Part shown: piece after piece, positions 27,557 through 36,897 of the stretch
How positions within the stretch are numbered: position 1 is the stretch's first letter
Layout of the letters: each line of letters opens with the position of its first letter
DNA from: an uncultured Gammaproteobacteria bacterium
GTDB taxonomy: Bacteria > Pseudomonadota > Gammaproteobacteria > Immundisolibacterales > Immundisolibacteraceae
Length of the DNA: 39,310 nucleotides
NCBI GenBank assembly: GCA_913060775.1
Contig: CAJXVN010000004.1
Location: 1-39,310, forward strand
Reading direction: 5' to 3'
Translations under genes and position numbers: made by a program
The notes under the pieces: generated by a model
What the model saw: only the letters and a program-made list of their open reading frames with translations
What the model was told of the DNA's origin: nothing
The model's database searches: none

Positions 27557-27946
27557 ATGTCGCGTAGATTAGAACTGAAAGACCTGATGGATATCGACGG
27601 TGTCATCGGTGCGGTGCGCTGGAAAGAAGCCGTTAGTGGCCGCGCGGTGGCCGCCAAACCGATCGTTGTAGAGTTTTATGGTTTCGAGAGCGAAGAGGCG
27701 GCGCGACGCAGTATGCTGGCAGTGGATGCGATCGGCCTCGGGGTTAAAGGCACCGCGCAGCTCAGTTACGAATACCGTCCTGATTTTCGTGAGTTAGCCA
27801 GTCCCGTTGATTCCTTCTACGTTCACGGCTACAAGCGTAGCGTGTTGGCCACCCTGAATAAGGTCATGGTGCTGCTGGACAATGAGGTGAAAATTGATAT
27901 CCAGGCCCTGCCGTTGCAGTTGGTTTTGGTCGATAATCGCGAGTGA
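27557..27946 (+). CDS. Small conserved-looking protein of unknown function
   Basis: I do not recognise this 129-residue protein. It has an excellent ribosome site, AAGGAGG at 27543-27549, eight bases before ATG 27557, and codon use like its neighbours, so it is very probably a real gene. It lacks cysteines, signal peptide and membrane segments. The opening, LELKDLMDIDGVIGAVRWKE, loosely recalls the first helix and strand of small Roadblock/LC7-like proteins, followed by strands such as KPIVVEFYGFES and a C-terminal hydrophobic strand pair (LPLQLVLVDN). That resemblance is weak. It sits between mnmC and a flavin monooxygenase gene on the same strand. Confidence 0.75.
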   Translation: MSRRLELKDLMDIDGVIGAVRWKEAVSGRAVAAKPIVVEFYGFESEEAARRSMLAVDAIGLGVKGTAQLSYEYRPDFRELASPVDSFYVHGYKRSVLATLNKVMVLLDNEVKIDIQALPLQLVLVDNRE

Positions 27947-28015
27947 TTTCAAAATGCAGCGAGTTGATAGCCATTAACCGCTGCGATCCTGATTAAATAA
28001 AAACGAGGAGCCAGG

Positions 28016-29191
28016 ATGACTGCCGTGACCCATGCAGAGATTATCGAACGGGCCGAATTAATCGGCCAGAAAGCGCTTACCGAAGTGGCGGAGGCTGAGC
28101 GTAACGGCTGTTTTTCCGACGACTTACGAGCCGCCGTGCACGCGGCAGAAATCCATAAATTGCTGCGCCCAAAACGTTACGGTGGGTTTGGCATGGGTGC
28201 GCGTACCTTTTCAGAAATGGTGCGTGTCGTGGCCCAGTACAACGCCTCTGCTGCGTGGCTGGTCTACTTCACGGCGCTGCATGAGCAGTGGGTCGCTTTT
28301 CTGCCACCAGAAGGGCGACAGGAAATTTATGATAGCGATGGGTTTACCGCCGATATTTTTTTCCCGATCGGGAAAGTTGAGTATGTCGAAGGGGGCGTCA
28401 AACTCTCTGGTGAATGGTTATACGGCAGCGGTGTTGGATGGGATGAGTGGATAGGCCTCGGTGCCTTCGTCGAAGTTCCGGGTTTTGATCAACGCCAGCC
28501 CTGCCTGGTCACGGTCAACACCTCCGAAGTTGAGATTACCCGCGAATGGGCGCCTTTTGGCCTGCGCGGTACCGGTAGTTATCCGGTAAAAGCCGACGGA
28601 GTTTTTGTTCCCTGGCGGCGGGTATTGCCGCTGGCCCACGTCAAAGCAACCGGCGAGCCGACCGGCGGTGAATTTGACCCGGAAGAACCCATCTATCGCG
28701 CGCCCTTTATGCCGTTCTTCACGTTGGGGTTTACCGCCATCGCCGTCGGTGTCACTCAGACCGTGGTTAAGAGTCTGCGTCAGCGCATCCACGACCGCGA
28801 ACGGGTGCTATACGGAATGAAAGAGTGGGAGTCCCCGGTTGCCCAGCGCAATCTGGCGGAAATCATGGTTCAGCTCGACACCATCGAGGCCCTGAACGAG
28901 CGCTACATCCGTCAGATAGAAGAATGGACAGAGGCGGGTACGCCGGTCGTGCCGGATGAAGACAGCAATCGCATGAACGCGTGGCGTTCCTCCATCTGCA
29001 AAACAGCGTCGGACATCGCATTTCGGTCGCTGGAGTTACTGGGCGGTACGGCGGCTAATGTCGGTGATCCGCTGGAAATTGCCGCCCGAGACCTGTTCAT
29101 GATCCTGATTCACGTTGGCCAGATTTATGAAGACAATATGCTGGCTTATGGTCGAACCCAGTATGGGTTAAGCGGCCACCCACTGCTGTAA
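28016..29191 (+). CDS. Acyl-CoA dehydrogenase-fold flavin monooxygenase (group D, HsaA-like)
   Basis: A 391-residue protein of the acyl-CoA dehydrogenase fold that resembles two-component monooxygenase oxygenases such as HsaA and HpaH-like group D enzymes, which use reduced flavin from a partner reductase to hydroxylate phenols. Visible features are LLRPKRYGGFGMGARTFSEMVRVVAQYNASAAWLVYF, the central SGEWLYGSGVGW substrate-loop region, and WAPFGLRGTGSYPVKADGVFVPWRRV; the helical C-terminal domain ends with FRSLELLGGTAANV and RDLFMILIHVGQIYEDN. No small flavin reductase gene is nearby. An actual acyl-CoA dehydrogenase is less likely because the usual catalytic-base region is not apparent. Substrate unknown. 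Confidence 0.83.
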   Translation: MTAVTHAEIIERAELIGQKALTEVAEAERNGCFSDDLRAAVHAAEIHKLLRPKRYGGFGMGARTFSEMVRVVAQYNASAAWLVYFTALHEQWVAFLPPEGRQEIYDSDGFTADIFFPIGKVEYVEGGVKLSGEWLYGSGVGWDEWIGLGAFVEVPGFDQRQPCLVTVNTSEVEITREWAPFGLRGTGSYPVKADGVFVPWRRVLPLAHVKATGEPTGGEFDPEEPIYRAPFMPFFTLGFTAIAVGVTQTVVKSLRQRIHDRERVLYGMKEWESPVAQRNLAEIMVQLDTIEALNERYIRQIEEWTEAGTPVVPDEDSNRMNAWRSSICKTASDIAFRSLELLGGTAANVGDPLEIAARDLFMILIHVGQIYEDNMLAYGRTQYGLSGHPLL

Positions 29192-29206
29192 CGCTGTGGC
29201 GAGATT

Positions 29207-29230
29207 CCCGCCACCGGGTCAGGTGGCGGG
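29207..29230. terminator. Hairpin between converging genes, possible terminator
   Basis: CCCGCCACC (29207-29215) and GGTGGCGGG (29222-29230) form a perfect nine-base stem with a six-base loop. The loop contains the stop codon of the leftward glutamate-synthase-like gene. Neither side has a long T run, so termination is uncertain. Confidence 0.45.
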
Positions 29231-30829
29231 TTCAACTTCCTGCCAGCTCGTGGATGTCGCCCGTTGCCAGTCGCGTTGCCAGTTGTCCGGGGCCTGATTA
29301 TCGACCAACAGGCAGCCTTCCGTAATCGGTGGAAAGAGTTCTGCGTAATTACTGATCTCGGTGCCAGCAACACGGCAGTTGATGTGCCGCGGGTGTAACT
29401 GCTCCAGGTCCGTCAGCCCGGCGGCCGCGATTAACTCTTTCAAATTATCGATGACTGCCGCGTGGTACCGAGCAACACGGGTCGATTTATGGTCCACATC
29501 CAGTGCTTTGTAACGGGTCGGGTTCTGGGTGGCAATGCCGGTCGGGCAGGTGCCCTCATTGCACAGGCGCGACTGAATGCAACCCAGGGCAAACATCATT
29601 GATCGCGCCGCGCTAACGGCGTCTGCGCCCAGTGCCAGCAGCCTCATCAGGTGGAAGGCGGATATCACCTTGCCGGAGGCAATCACCCGAATTTTCTTGC
29701 GTAATCCGGTGCCGATCAGGGCGTTGTGCACGAAAATCAGGCCGTCACGCAGGGGTGTTCCCACGGAATTCGTCAATTCAATCGGCGCCGCTCCCGATCC
29801 GCCTTCGCCCCCGTCTACGGCAATGAAATCCGGCGTGATGCCGGTTTCGAGCATCGCTTTGCAGATGGCCAGGAATTCAACACGACTACCAATACAGAGT
29901 TTAAACCCAACCGGTTTTCCACCGGATAGTTCCCGCAACTGGGCGACAAATTCGAGTAGTCCGACGGGGGTGGAAAAGGCGCTGTGGGCAGCCGGTGAAA
30001 CAATGTCCTTGCCCATGGGAACGTGGCGAATATCGGCGATCTCCTGGGTTAGTTTTACGGCCGGCAGTATGCCGCCATGACCCGGTTTCGCGCCTTGAGA
30101 GAGTTTGATTTCAATCATTTTGACGGTCGGCTGGGTCGCCTGTTCTGTAAACAGCGCCGGGTCAAACTCACCGTTGGCATTGCGGCAACCAAAATAACCG
30201 GTACCGATCTGCCAGATCAGATCGCCACCGTGTTGCAGGTGGTAGGGGCTGATACCCCCTTCGCCAGTATTGTGTGCAAATCCGCCGGATTTCGCCCCTT
30301 TATTGAGGGCAAGGATCGCGGTCTCGCTGAGCGCGCCAAAACTCATGGCGGATATATTCAGCGGCGAGGCGTCATAAGGTTGAGTGCAATCGGCGCCGCC
30401 AAAGCGAACCCTGGGATCGCTATCCTGAATCGGTAGAGGTGCCAGCGAATGATTAACCCACTCGTAGCCTTCCTGGTAGACATCAAACAGCGTACCAAAC
30501 GGGCGGGTATCCATTTCTCCTTTGGCGCGTTGGTAAACCAGCGCCCGGTATTCACGATTGATCGGCTGGCCGTTGGTATCCGATTCGACAAAATACTGCT
30601 GTATTTGTGGCCGGATAAACTCGAACAGATAACGTAGATGGCCGATCACCGGATAGATTCGCAACATGGTGTGGTTTTTCTGCCAGATGTCGTGGATCCC
30701 CAGAAAAATTACTGGGATCACGACCGCAAATAGCCAGTAACCGGGTGACCAGAGCAGACCAATCACCAGCGCTAACAACAACAGAAGCACGGCGAAGGAT
30801 GCAAACAATCTGCGTAGATTCATTCTCAA
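29219..30829 (-). CDS. Membrane-anchored FMN-binding glutamate synthase family protein
   Basis: A 536-residue protein with the FMN/glutamate-synthase barrel of GltB but no amidotransferase domain. Two hydrophobic helices at ~8-26 and ~29-47 anchor it to the inner membrane with the barrel presumably cytoplasmic. Family motifs include LNISAMSFGALS, HNTGEGGISPYHLQHGGDLIWQIGTGYFGCR, KLSQGAKPGHGGILPAVK, DFIAVDGGEGGSGAAP, and the Fe-S cysteines in CIQSRLCNEGTCPTGIATQ. Stand-alone proteins of this kind are common in bacteria, with no settled reaction; glutamate synthesis should not be assumed. It is preceded by its own leader and has no operon partners on its strand. Confidence 0.88.
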   Translation of the reverse strand: MRMNLRRLFASFAVLLLLLALVIGLLWSPGYWLFAVVIPVIFLGIHDIWQKNHTMLRIYPVIGHLRYLFEFIRPQIQQYFVESDTNGQPINREYRALVYQRAKGEMDTRPFGTLFDVYQEGYEWVNHSLAPLPIQDSDPRVRFGGADCTQPYDASPLNISAMSFGALSETAILALNKGAKSGGFAHNTGEGGISPYHLQHGGDLIWQIGTGYFGCRNANGEFDPALFTEQATQPTVKMIEIKLSQGAKPGHGGILPAVKLTQEIADIRHVPMGKDIVSPAAHSAFSTPVGLLEFVAQLRELSGGKPVGFKLCIGSRVEFLAICKAMLETGITPDFIAVDGGEGGSGAAPIELTNSVGTPLRDGLIFVHNALIGTGLRKKIRVIASGKVISAFHLMRLLALGADAVSAARSMMFALGCIQSRLCNEGTCPTGIATQNPTRYKALDVDHKSTRVARYHAAVIDNLKELIAAAGLTDLEQLHPRHINCRVAGTEISNYAELFPPITEGCLLVDNQAPDNWQRDWQRATSTSWQEVEPAT

Positions 30830-31084
30830 TCTGCCTTAAATGAGTATGAGTAGGGGTGAATCTAGAATACGTCAGTTGAGTGTTATGCCACCACCGTAGA
30901 ACGCGGGGTGGAGCAGCGTGGTTGCAGGGTGGCTAACCCGGGTGGCTCGGGGTCTTCACGAAGGAGGCCTGACGATATCAATTGACGTGGAAAAATCCAT
31001 CCGTCGCGATCTTTCCAGGCTTCGCCTCAGACGGCAGAGTAGCGGGACGGTTTGCCACCGATCGTGGCTGCTTTGTCGGGTCGA

Positions 31085-31948
31085 CTACCGAAGCAGCAGA
31101 GTCGGCGATTTGGACGCGCGTAACAGGTCCGATGTTTTGCTACCAAACAGGGCGCTGCGCAGCGGCGAATGGTGATAAGCACCCATGACCAGTATGTCGA
31201 TCTGTCGGTCGCTAACCGCCTGGGCGATCACGCTCTCGGCATCGCCGGGCACTAGCTCACTGGTTGCGTTGAATCCGGCCGAGGTGAGTCGGTCAACCGC
31301 CCATTCCAGCTGCCTGGGTGCGTCGGCTTTCGGTTTGCCAGACATCAGGATATGAATGGGCAATCCCGCGAACAGGGGGCTGGTTGCAATTCTTTCAATC
31401 CCCCGCCTCGTAGTGATCCCGCCATCAAAGGCGATTAATACCCGTTCCGGTACCTTGAAACTATCGGTGGTGGTCAAGATGGGCCGGTGCAGGGCGCGGA
31501 CTACCCGTTCCACGTTACGGCCCAGATCGCGTTGGGTAGATTGTGCGGATTTTCCGCGGCGACCAATCACGAACAGGCGCACACCTTCCTGTTGTTCAAC
31601 CAGGGTCTCTTCGAGCTCGCCAAGGCGCTGTCGCACGTCGACGGATGGCGCGCCGGCGGTAACCGCTTGTTGACGCAGCTCGTTCAGAAATAACCGACCC
31701 TGCTCACGAGCTGCTTTGCTACGGGTTTCATCTTCGTCGGAGAGTTGCGAGAGCAGGTTCTCCTGGGCATTGGGGCCGAGGGCGCCGCTGTGGTCATCGC
31801 TGCTGCTGATCTCCGGGTGGCGATCGATGATGTGTAACAACTCCAGCGGAGCATTGATGCGTTTGGCCGCCCAGGCCGCGTAGTCAGTGACGTAGCGGGC
31901 AAATTCTGATTGATCAACGCAGGCGACTATTTTCTGTTCGTTAGTCAT
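31085..31948 (-). CDS. Universal stress protein with two UspA domains
   Basis: A 287-residue cytoplasmic protein with tandem UspA folds at ~5-155 and ~165-287. Domain 1 ends with VIGRRGKSAQS and a later GRN; domain 2 ends with VMGAYHHSPLRSALFGS, a variant of the G-x2-G-x9-GS nucleotide motif with His in place of the second Gly. Nucleotide binding may therefore differ between the halves. It begins 14 bases after the SulP transporter stops, so the two form an operon. Such SulP-Usp pairs suggest the Usp modulates transporter activity, which is an inference from position. Confidence 0.88.
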   Translation of the reverse strand: MTNEQKIVACVDQSEFARYVTDYAAWAAKRINAPLELLHIIDRHPEISSSDDHSGALGPNAQENLLSQLSDEDETRSKAAREQGRLFLNELRQQAVTAGAPSVDVRQRLGELEETLVEQQEGVRLFVIGRRGKSAQSTQRDLGRNVERVVRALHRPILTTTDSFKVPERVLIAFDGGITTRRGIERIATSPLFAGLPIHILMSGKPKADAPRQLEWAVDRLTSAGFNATSELVPGDAESVIAQAVSDRQIDILVMGAYHHSPLRSALFGSKTSDLLRASKSPTLLLR

Positions 31949-31962
31949 GATTAGTCTCCGAC

Positions 31963-33438
31963 TCAGTGGCCCATCAACTGTTCTACCGCGTCCGGTTTGT
32001 CGTGAACGGCAAACCGGTCGACCATGGTTGCACTGGCTTCGTTGAGGCCAATGACCTCCACCTCGGTACCTTCACGACGGAATTTGACCACCGCCTTATC
32101 GAGCACGCTGACGGCAGTGATGTCCCAGAAATGAGCGCGGCTCACGTCAATTCGGACCTTCTCAATGACCTCTCTGAAATCAAAAGCGGCGATAAAAGCT
32201 TCCGCCGAGGCAAAAAACACCTGACCCGTCACCCGGTAGGTGCGCACCCGGCCTTCATCCTCGGCCATGGAGCCAATGTGCAGGATTCTGCCCACCTTGC
32301 TGGCAAAAAAGACACCGGAAAGCAGCACCCCGATGAGCACCCCTTTGGCGAGATCGTGGGTGGAGACGGTTACCACCACAGTCGCGAGCATGACCACGCT
32401 GGAACTTTTCGGGTGCTCGCGAAGATTGCGAATCGACTCCCAGTTAAAGGTGCCGATGGAGACCATAATCATCACCGCCACCAGCGCCGCCATCGGGATT
32501 TGCGCGACCCAGTCGCCGATAAACACAATCAAAATTAACAGGAAAATCCCCGCTGCCAGGGCGGACAGGCGACCACGCCCCCCCGATTTAACATTAATGA
32601 CTGATTGACCAATCATGGCGCAACCGGCCATGCCGCCGAGAAAACCGGCAGTGATGTTAGCCACGCCCTGACCCACACACTCGCGGTTTTTATTGCTGGA
32701 GGTGTCGGTTAATTCATCAACGATCGATGCGGTCATCATCGATTCCAGCAGACCGACCACCGCCAGGGTGGCGGACACCGGCAGGATGATCCAGAGGGTT
32801 TCTAAATTGAAGGGCACATCCGGTAGCAGAAAGATGGGCAGGCTATCGGGTAGTTCGCCCATGTCACCAACGGTGCGAATATCCAGTCCCATGCTAATGG
32901 CCACTGCCGAGAGCACCAGGATCGCCACCAGCGGCGAAGGCACCGCCCGGGTGATGTAGGGAAACAGATAGATAATGCCGAGCCCGGCAGCCACCATGGC
33001 ATAGACCACCCAGGTGACGTTGGTCAGTTCCGGTAGTTGCGCCATAAAGATAAGAATAGCCAGCGCGTTGACGAACCCGGTAACGACCGAGCGCGACACG
33101 AACCGCATCAGTGTCCCAAGCTGTAACCAGCCTGCCAGAATCTGTAACAGGCCGGTGAGCACGGTGGCGGCGAGCAGGTATTGCAGGCCGTGGTCCTTGA
33201 CCAGCGTCACCATCACCAGCGCCATGGCGCCGGTTGCGGCGGAGATCATGCCTGGCCGGCCACCGGCAAAGGCAATGACGGTGGCAATACAGAAGGAGGC
33301 ATAGAGCCCTACCTTGGGGTCAACACCGGCAATGATCGAAAACGCGATTGCCTCGGGGATTAATGCGAGCGCCACCACCAGGCCGGCCAGCAGGTCGTTG
33401 CGGACATTGGCGAGCCAGTCCTGACGTAGAGATTTCAT
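31963..33438 (-). CDS. SulP family anion transporter with STAS domain
   Basis: A 491-residue SulP/SLC26-type transporter, which moves sulfate, bicarbonate or related anions. The membrane part has about 10-12 segments, with the family region [28 protein letters not shown] near the start and [25 protein letters not shown] in the middle. The C-terminal STAS domain follows from about residue 395, with [13 protein letters not shown] and [15 protein letters not shown] choose ATG 33438 ([15 protein letters not shown]), where the family normally begins; the frame extends 31 codons to 33531 without a clear ribosome site. Downstream is the paired universal stress gene. Bicarbonate (BicA-like) or sulfate use cannot be told apart here. 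Confidence 0.87.
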   Translation of the reverse strand: MKSLRQDWLANVRNDLLAGLVVALALIPEAIAFSIIAGVDPKVGLYASFCIATVIAFAGGRPGMISAATGAMALVMVTLVKDHGLQYLLAATVLTGLLQILAGWLQLGTLMRFVSRSVVTGFVNALAILIFMAQLPELTNVTWVVYAMVAAGLGIIYLFPYITRAVPSPLVAILVLSAVAISMGLDIRTVGDMGELPDSLPIFLLPDVPFNLETLWIILPVSATLAVVGLLESMMTASIVDELTDTSSNKNRECVGQGVANITAGFLGGMAGCAMIGQSVINVKSGGRGRLSALAAGIFLLILIVFIGDWVAQIPMAALVAVMIMVSIGTFNWESIRNLREHPKSSSVVMLATVVVTVSTHDLAKGVLIGVLLSGVFFASKVGRILHIGSMAEDEGRVRTYRVTGQVFFASAEAFIAAFDFREVIEKVRIDVSRAHFWDITAVSVLDKAVVKFRREGTEVEVIGLNEASATMVDRFAVHDKPDAVEQLMGH

Positions 33439-33854
33439 TCTAAATTCGGTTCCAGTGTTGGTAGGTTGTGCAAAGGGTCTGCCGATCAGCGAACCAGAAA
33501 TTCTGTCGGCCTGCGTGAACGTCGCCATCAATTAAATTGACCGAGCAGGGCTGGTAGCGAGAAAGGTGCGCTGCCTGGAAGACAATCAGGCATAAAACAG
33601 CCTAACGGTTCTGAGCGGGTTTCCTTGAGCCGAGCCAGTGCTCGATAGACTCGGAAACAGGCACGGAGGCGGCCTGCTGTAACGGCGTTCAGCGGAGCAA
33701 TCGGCATCGCTGAGGCGGCGAATTTTAGGCGATTGGCGGCCAGTCAGCAATGGCGTTGGGTTGATGGCGGTGGAGGCTGGCTTTCTGCTGGCAATGGCCT
33801 TAACCTGCTGCGCCTGATTCAGACAGCGATTGATTCCCGTAACGGAGCCCATGG
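33439..33854. other. Intergenic stretch between SulP and NAT genes, nothing firm
   Basis: About 416 bases separating divergent genes. It must contain two promoters, but I see no strong sigma-70 hexamers. Short open frames on both strands here have unusual composition and no family likeness. The first ~90 bases could code an N-terminal extension of the SulP protein if the 33531 start is used. Confidence 0.55.
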
Positions 33855-34697
33855 ATGCCCTATACCGCTGACCTTGAGGCCTATTTTTCTCGCATTGGCG
33901 ACCAGGGTTCACGGCAACCTACGTTAACGACCCTGAACCGTCTGATCGCTGCCCATGTGCGCGCCATTCCGTTCGAGAATCTCTCCATCCTGTTGGGCCA
34001 GCCGATCTCCATGGAGCTGGATCAGATCGAGGCGAAACTGGTCCACGGCGGGCGAGGGGGCTACTGTTTTGAGCAGAACACGCTTTTTCAACAGGTTCTG
34101 CAGGGGCTGGGATATAGCGTCCTGCCAATCAGCGCTCGGGTCCGACTGCAGCGGCCACGCTCCTTCATGCCGGCACGGACTCATCTGTTCCTGCGGGTAG
34201 AAATTGATCAGCAGTCCTGGCTGGTCGATGTCGGTGTGGGCGCATTGTCACCCACCGCTGCGCTGCGACTGGAGCTGGATACCCCGCAGCCAACTCCCCA
34301 CGAAACACGCCGAATTGTCTCGACCGGCGACTGGCAGGGCTTTGGGCAGCGAGCGCCCGATGCGGCGCTGTTTCATCAGGTGCAACTAAACGGGCAATGG
34401 GAAGACGTGTGTGAATTTACCCTGGAGCCGATGCACCCGATTGATCGAGAACTCGGTAACTGGTTTACCAGCACCCACCCCGATTCCCATTTCCGTAATC
34501 GTCTGGTGGTTGCGCTAGCCACCGAAACCGGGCGCAAAACATTGCTGAACAGCGAGTTCAAGTATCGCGATGCCGATGGCCAGGCCCAATCACGACAACT
34601 GGAAACCGATCAGGAAATACTGGCGCTGCTGGCGTCGGAGTTTGGTCTTGAATTCCCGCCAGGAACCCGATTCGACTGGCAGGCGAATCCAGCCTGA
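33855..34697 (+). CDS. Arylamine N-acetyltransferase
   Basis: NAT enzymes transfer acetyl from acetyl-CoA to aromatic amines or hydrazines through a cysteine. The 280-residue product has the complete catalytic triad: Cys71 in RGGYCFEQN, His110 in ARTHLFL and Asp125 in LVDVGVG, with spacing normal for bacterial NAT. The N-terminal helical part has IPFENLSILLG, typical of the family. The gene is followed 47 bases later by an enoyl-CoA hydratase/isomerase gene on the same strand. In some actinobacteria NAT belongs to a sterol catabolism operon; here such a link is only a possibility. Confidence 0.92.
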   Translation: MPYTADLEAYFSRIGDQGSRQPTLTTLNRLIAAHVRAIPFENLSILLGQPISMELDQIEAKLVHGGRGGYCFEQNTLFQQVLQGLGYSVLPISARVRLQRPRSFMPARTHLFLRVEIDQQSWLVDVGVGALSPTAALRLELDTPQPTPHETRRIVSTGDWQGFGQRAPDAALFHQVQLNGQWEDVCEFTLEPMHPIDRELGNWFTSTHPDSHFRNRLVVALATETGRKTLLNSEFKYRDADGQAQSRQLETDQEILALLASEFGLEFPPGTRFDWQANPA

Positions 34698-34744
34698 GGC
34701 ACCATAAATGGTTAACCCGCCGAGACAATGAGTAAGCCAATATT

Positions 34745-35527
34745 ATGAGTCAATCAATCCTAAGTGAAGGTCGAGACGGCATTCAGGTAATCACCCTGAA
34801 CCGTCCGGAAAAGAAAAACGCCTTTACCCAGGCGATGTACACCCGGATTCGGGAGGAGATGATTGCGGCCGCGGATAACCCGAAAGTGCGGGTGGTGCTG
34901 TTGCGCGGTGCTGGTGGGGTGTTTAGCGCCGGTAACGACATGCACGATTTCTCCGCCCAGCCGGTAGACGGTGCACCGGTATCTGACTCACCGGCTACCC
35001 AGCTAATGAAGGTCTGGGTTGCGATGGAAAAACCGGTTGTCGCCGCCGTGGCCGGAGTGGCCGTGGGCATTGGCTCCACCTGCCTGCCACATTGCGACGC
35101 GGTTATTGCCGGTAGTTCGACGGTTTTTCGGCTGCCGTTTACCAGTCTTGGTCTGGTGCCGGAATTCGGTAGCACCCTGACCTTGCTAAGCGCAGCCGGT
35201 AAGGTGAAGGCGAGTCATTTTCTGCTCACCGGTGAGCCTTTTGATGCCGAGGTGGCCTACGAGCTCGGCATGGTCAGCCAGATTTGTGACGATGACCAGG
35301 TAGATAAAAGAGCCATGCAACTCTGTATAAAATTAGCAGCCCTGTCGCCGACGGCGGTGCGGGCCACCAAACGGCTGCTCAACAGCGGGGCTGACCAGCA
35401 GCAGACGCTCCAGGTCATCGATGACGAAATGGTGCTGTTTCGGCAGGGTCGGGAGTCAGCAGAACACCGGGAAGCGGTCGCCGCGTTTATCGAGAAACGC
35501 CCGGCAGATTTCTCACAATTTGAATGA
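34745..35527 (+). CDS. Enoyl-CoA hydratase/isomerase family protein
   Basis: A 260-residue crotonase-fold enzyme acting on acyl-CoA thioesters. The oxyanion loop is SAGNDMHDF (61-69) with AGVAVGIGST. Only one of the two classical hydratase acids is apparent: Glu140 in GLVPEFGST, where delta3,delta2-enoyl-CoA isomerases carry their single catalytic Glu, while the earlier position reads RLPFTSLG. This favours isomerase over hydratase activity, by inference. It is cytoplasmic, begins after a weak spacing from the NAT gene, and is followed by a methyltransferase gene 36 bases on, so the three probably form an operon. Confidence 0.88.
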   Translation: MSQSILSEGRDGIQVITLNRPEKKNAFTQAMYTRIREEMIAAADNPKVRVVLLRGAGGVFSAGNDMHDFSAQPVDGAPVSDSPATQLMKVWVAMEKPVVAAVAGVAVGIGSTCLPHCDAVIAGSSTVFRLPFTSLGLVPEFGSTLTLLSAAGKVKASHFLLTGEPFDAEVAYELGMVSQICDDDQVDKRAMQLCIKLAALSPTAVRATKRLLNSGADQQQTLQVIDDEMVLFRQGRESAEHREAVAAFIEKRPADFSQFE

Positions 35528-35563
35528 TCAGGAAATCATCGGGAATTAATCAGGGAGCAGGCA

Positions 35564-36424
35564 GTGACTAAAACCTCAAAACCGGTCGAGATGAGCGACG
35601 GAGACTCTTTCTGGATCGGCGCAGGCGGCGATGTCTGGGCGCGGACCATGGACGTCTCGGAGCGCAACTTCGCAACCATGTCCCAGGCATTAATGGCCGC
35701 CGCAGCACCACAGCCCGGCGAACGAGTGCTGGACGTCGGTTGTGGCGGTGGCGTCACTAGCCGAGTGCTTGCCCAGCAGGTCCTGCCGGAAGGTGACGTG
35801 GTGGGTATGGACATATCGCCAACCCTGCTTGAGTCGGCGCAGCAGCACCACGGCGAGGTGGATAACCTGAGTTTCAAGTTGGCGGATGTGGGCGCCGAAG
35901 CGCTGCCAGACGAACATTTCGATCTGATCTATTCCCGCTTTGGGGTGATGTTTTTTAACCAGCCACCGGCGGCATTTGCCAACCTGCGACAGTCATTAAA
36001 GCCGGGTGGCCGAATGGTGTTCATGTGCTGGCGCGGCATTAAAGACAATCCCTGGATTTACCAGACAACCGCTGCTGCGGTGGCTCAACTACCCGAAGAA
36101 CATCGTCCTCCCGCACCGGCCGACCCGTTTGCCCCGGGCCCGTTTGCCATGGCCGACCCTGATCACGCCCGCGCGCTCATCACCGCCGGTGGGTTTAGCG
36201 ACGTAACAATCGAACCGCTGGACGACGTGATGCGCATGACCGACGAGCAGACCGCCATGACTTATCTGCTGGACCTGGGTCCGGTCGGTAAGGCGTTGCA
36301 ACAGGTCTCCGCGGATCAGGCTAGTTCGGCGAGAGAGGCCATGAGGGAAGTGTTACGTAGCTATGCCACGCCGGGTGAACTCAACGTGCCGAGTGCTACC
36401 TGGATAGTGACTGCACGGCGGTAG
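35564..36424 (+). CDS. Class I SAM-dependent methyltransferase
   Basis: A 286-residue Rossmann-fold methyltransferase of the Methyltransf_11/25 type. Motif I is VLDVGCGGG (55-63), the acidic end of strand two is GMDIS, and the post-motif IV region reads FDLIYSRFGVMFFNQP followed by LKPGGRMVFMCWR. The C-terminal part has helices around the substrate site but does not indicate one. A small-molecule substrate is more likely than RNA or protein from the overall pattern. It is the last gene of the NAT-isomerase-methyltransferase set and converges on a small membrane protein gene 26 bases away. Confidence 0.87.
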   Translation: MTKTSKPVEMSDGDSFWIGAGGDVWARTMDVSERNFATMSQALMAAAAPQPGERVLDVGCGGGVTSRVLAQQVLPEGDVVGMDISPTLLESAQQHHGEVDNLSFKLADVGAEALPDEHFDLIYSRFGVMFFNQPPAAFANLRQSLKPGGRMVFMCWRGIKDNPWIYQTTAAAVAQLPEEHRPPAPADPFAPGPFAMADPDHARALITAGGFSDVTIEPLDDVMRMTDEQTAMTYLLDLGPVGKALQQVSADQASSAREAMREVLRSYATPGELNVPSATWIVTARR

Positions 36425-36450
36425 CGGCAGGCCACGCCGGTTCGTTCAAA

Positions 36451-36897
36451 TCATTCTGTCTGCCGGTCGGCTTCCCATAATCGATACCGTTGGTAGATGT
36501 AACCGGCGATGATCAGGTCGTAAACAAAGCAAAACGCCGCGTAACCCGGCGGCACGTCGGTCCAGGGAAAAGGCAGGCCAGCACCGGTAACAAAAATTTC
36601 GTGAAGCAGATCCCAAAACGCATGGGCAACGTAACCCACCGCCAGTATCCAGGCGGTTGAAAACTGGGCCCACAGCGCAAAAACAGTGAACAGCAAAACC
36701 CCGGCGATTTCCGCATACAGCGCATCAAGATCGCCGTAGTGGTAGACAAAACCGATGTAGATCATTGCGATTGGGATGAGCGTGAGCGAATAAAAGGCTC
36801 TTTCATGCCGAGGCCGCAAGAAACGCCGGGTTGGCACGATGGTCAGCGGAATCGATACGATTATTCCAATCACTGCACCTATCAGTATGCTGGTCAT
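36451..36897 (-). CDS. Small integral membrane protein, DUF6010-like
   Basis: A 148-residue protein with about four hydrophobic helices (ILIGAVIGIIVSIPLTIV; LTLIPIAMIYIGFVY; IAGVLLFTVFALWAQF; AAFCFVYDLIIAGYIY). The conserved-looking VGYVAHAFWDLLHE segment, with polar His, Asp, His and Glu inside a helix, resembles DUF6010-type proteins; I hold that family call loosely. The function is unknown. It has no operon partner on its strand. Confidence 0.7.
   Translation of the reverse strand: MTSILIGAVIGIIVSIPLTIVPTRRFLRPRHERAFYSLTLIPIAMIYIGFVYHYGDLDALYAEIAGVLLFTVFALWAQFSTAWILAVGYVAHAFWDLLHEIFVTGAGLPFPWTDVPPGYAAFCFVYDLIIAGYIYQRYRLWEADRQTE

Noticed and set aside
29219-30829. Glutamate synthase large subunit
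   Set aside because: Lacks the amidotransferase and C-terminal GltB domains and has an N-terminal membrane anchor, so it is a separate family.
31966-32538. 190-residue plus-strand frame opposite the SulP gene
   Set aside because: Shadow of the STAS/membrane coding region; His/Asp-rich composition is an antisense effect.
33586-33912. 108-residue minus-strand frame upstream of NAT
   Set aside because: Overlaps the NAT start, basic and Ser/Pro-rich without family likeness.
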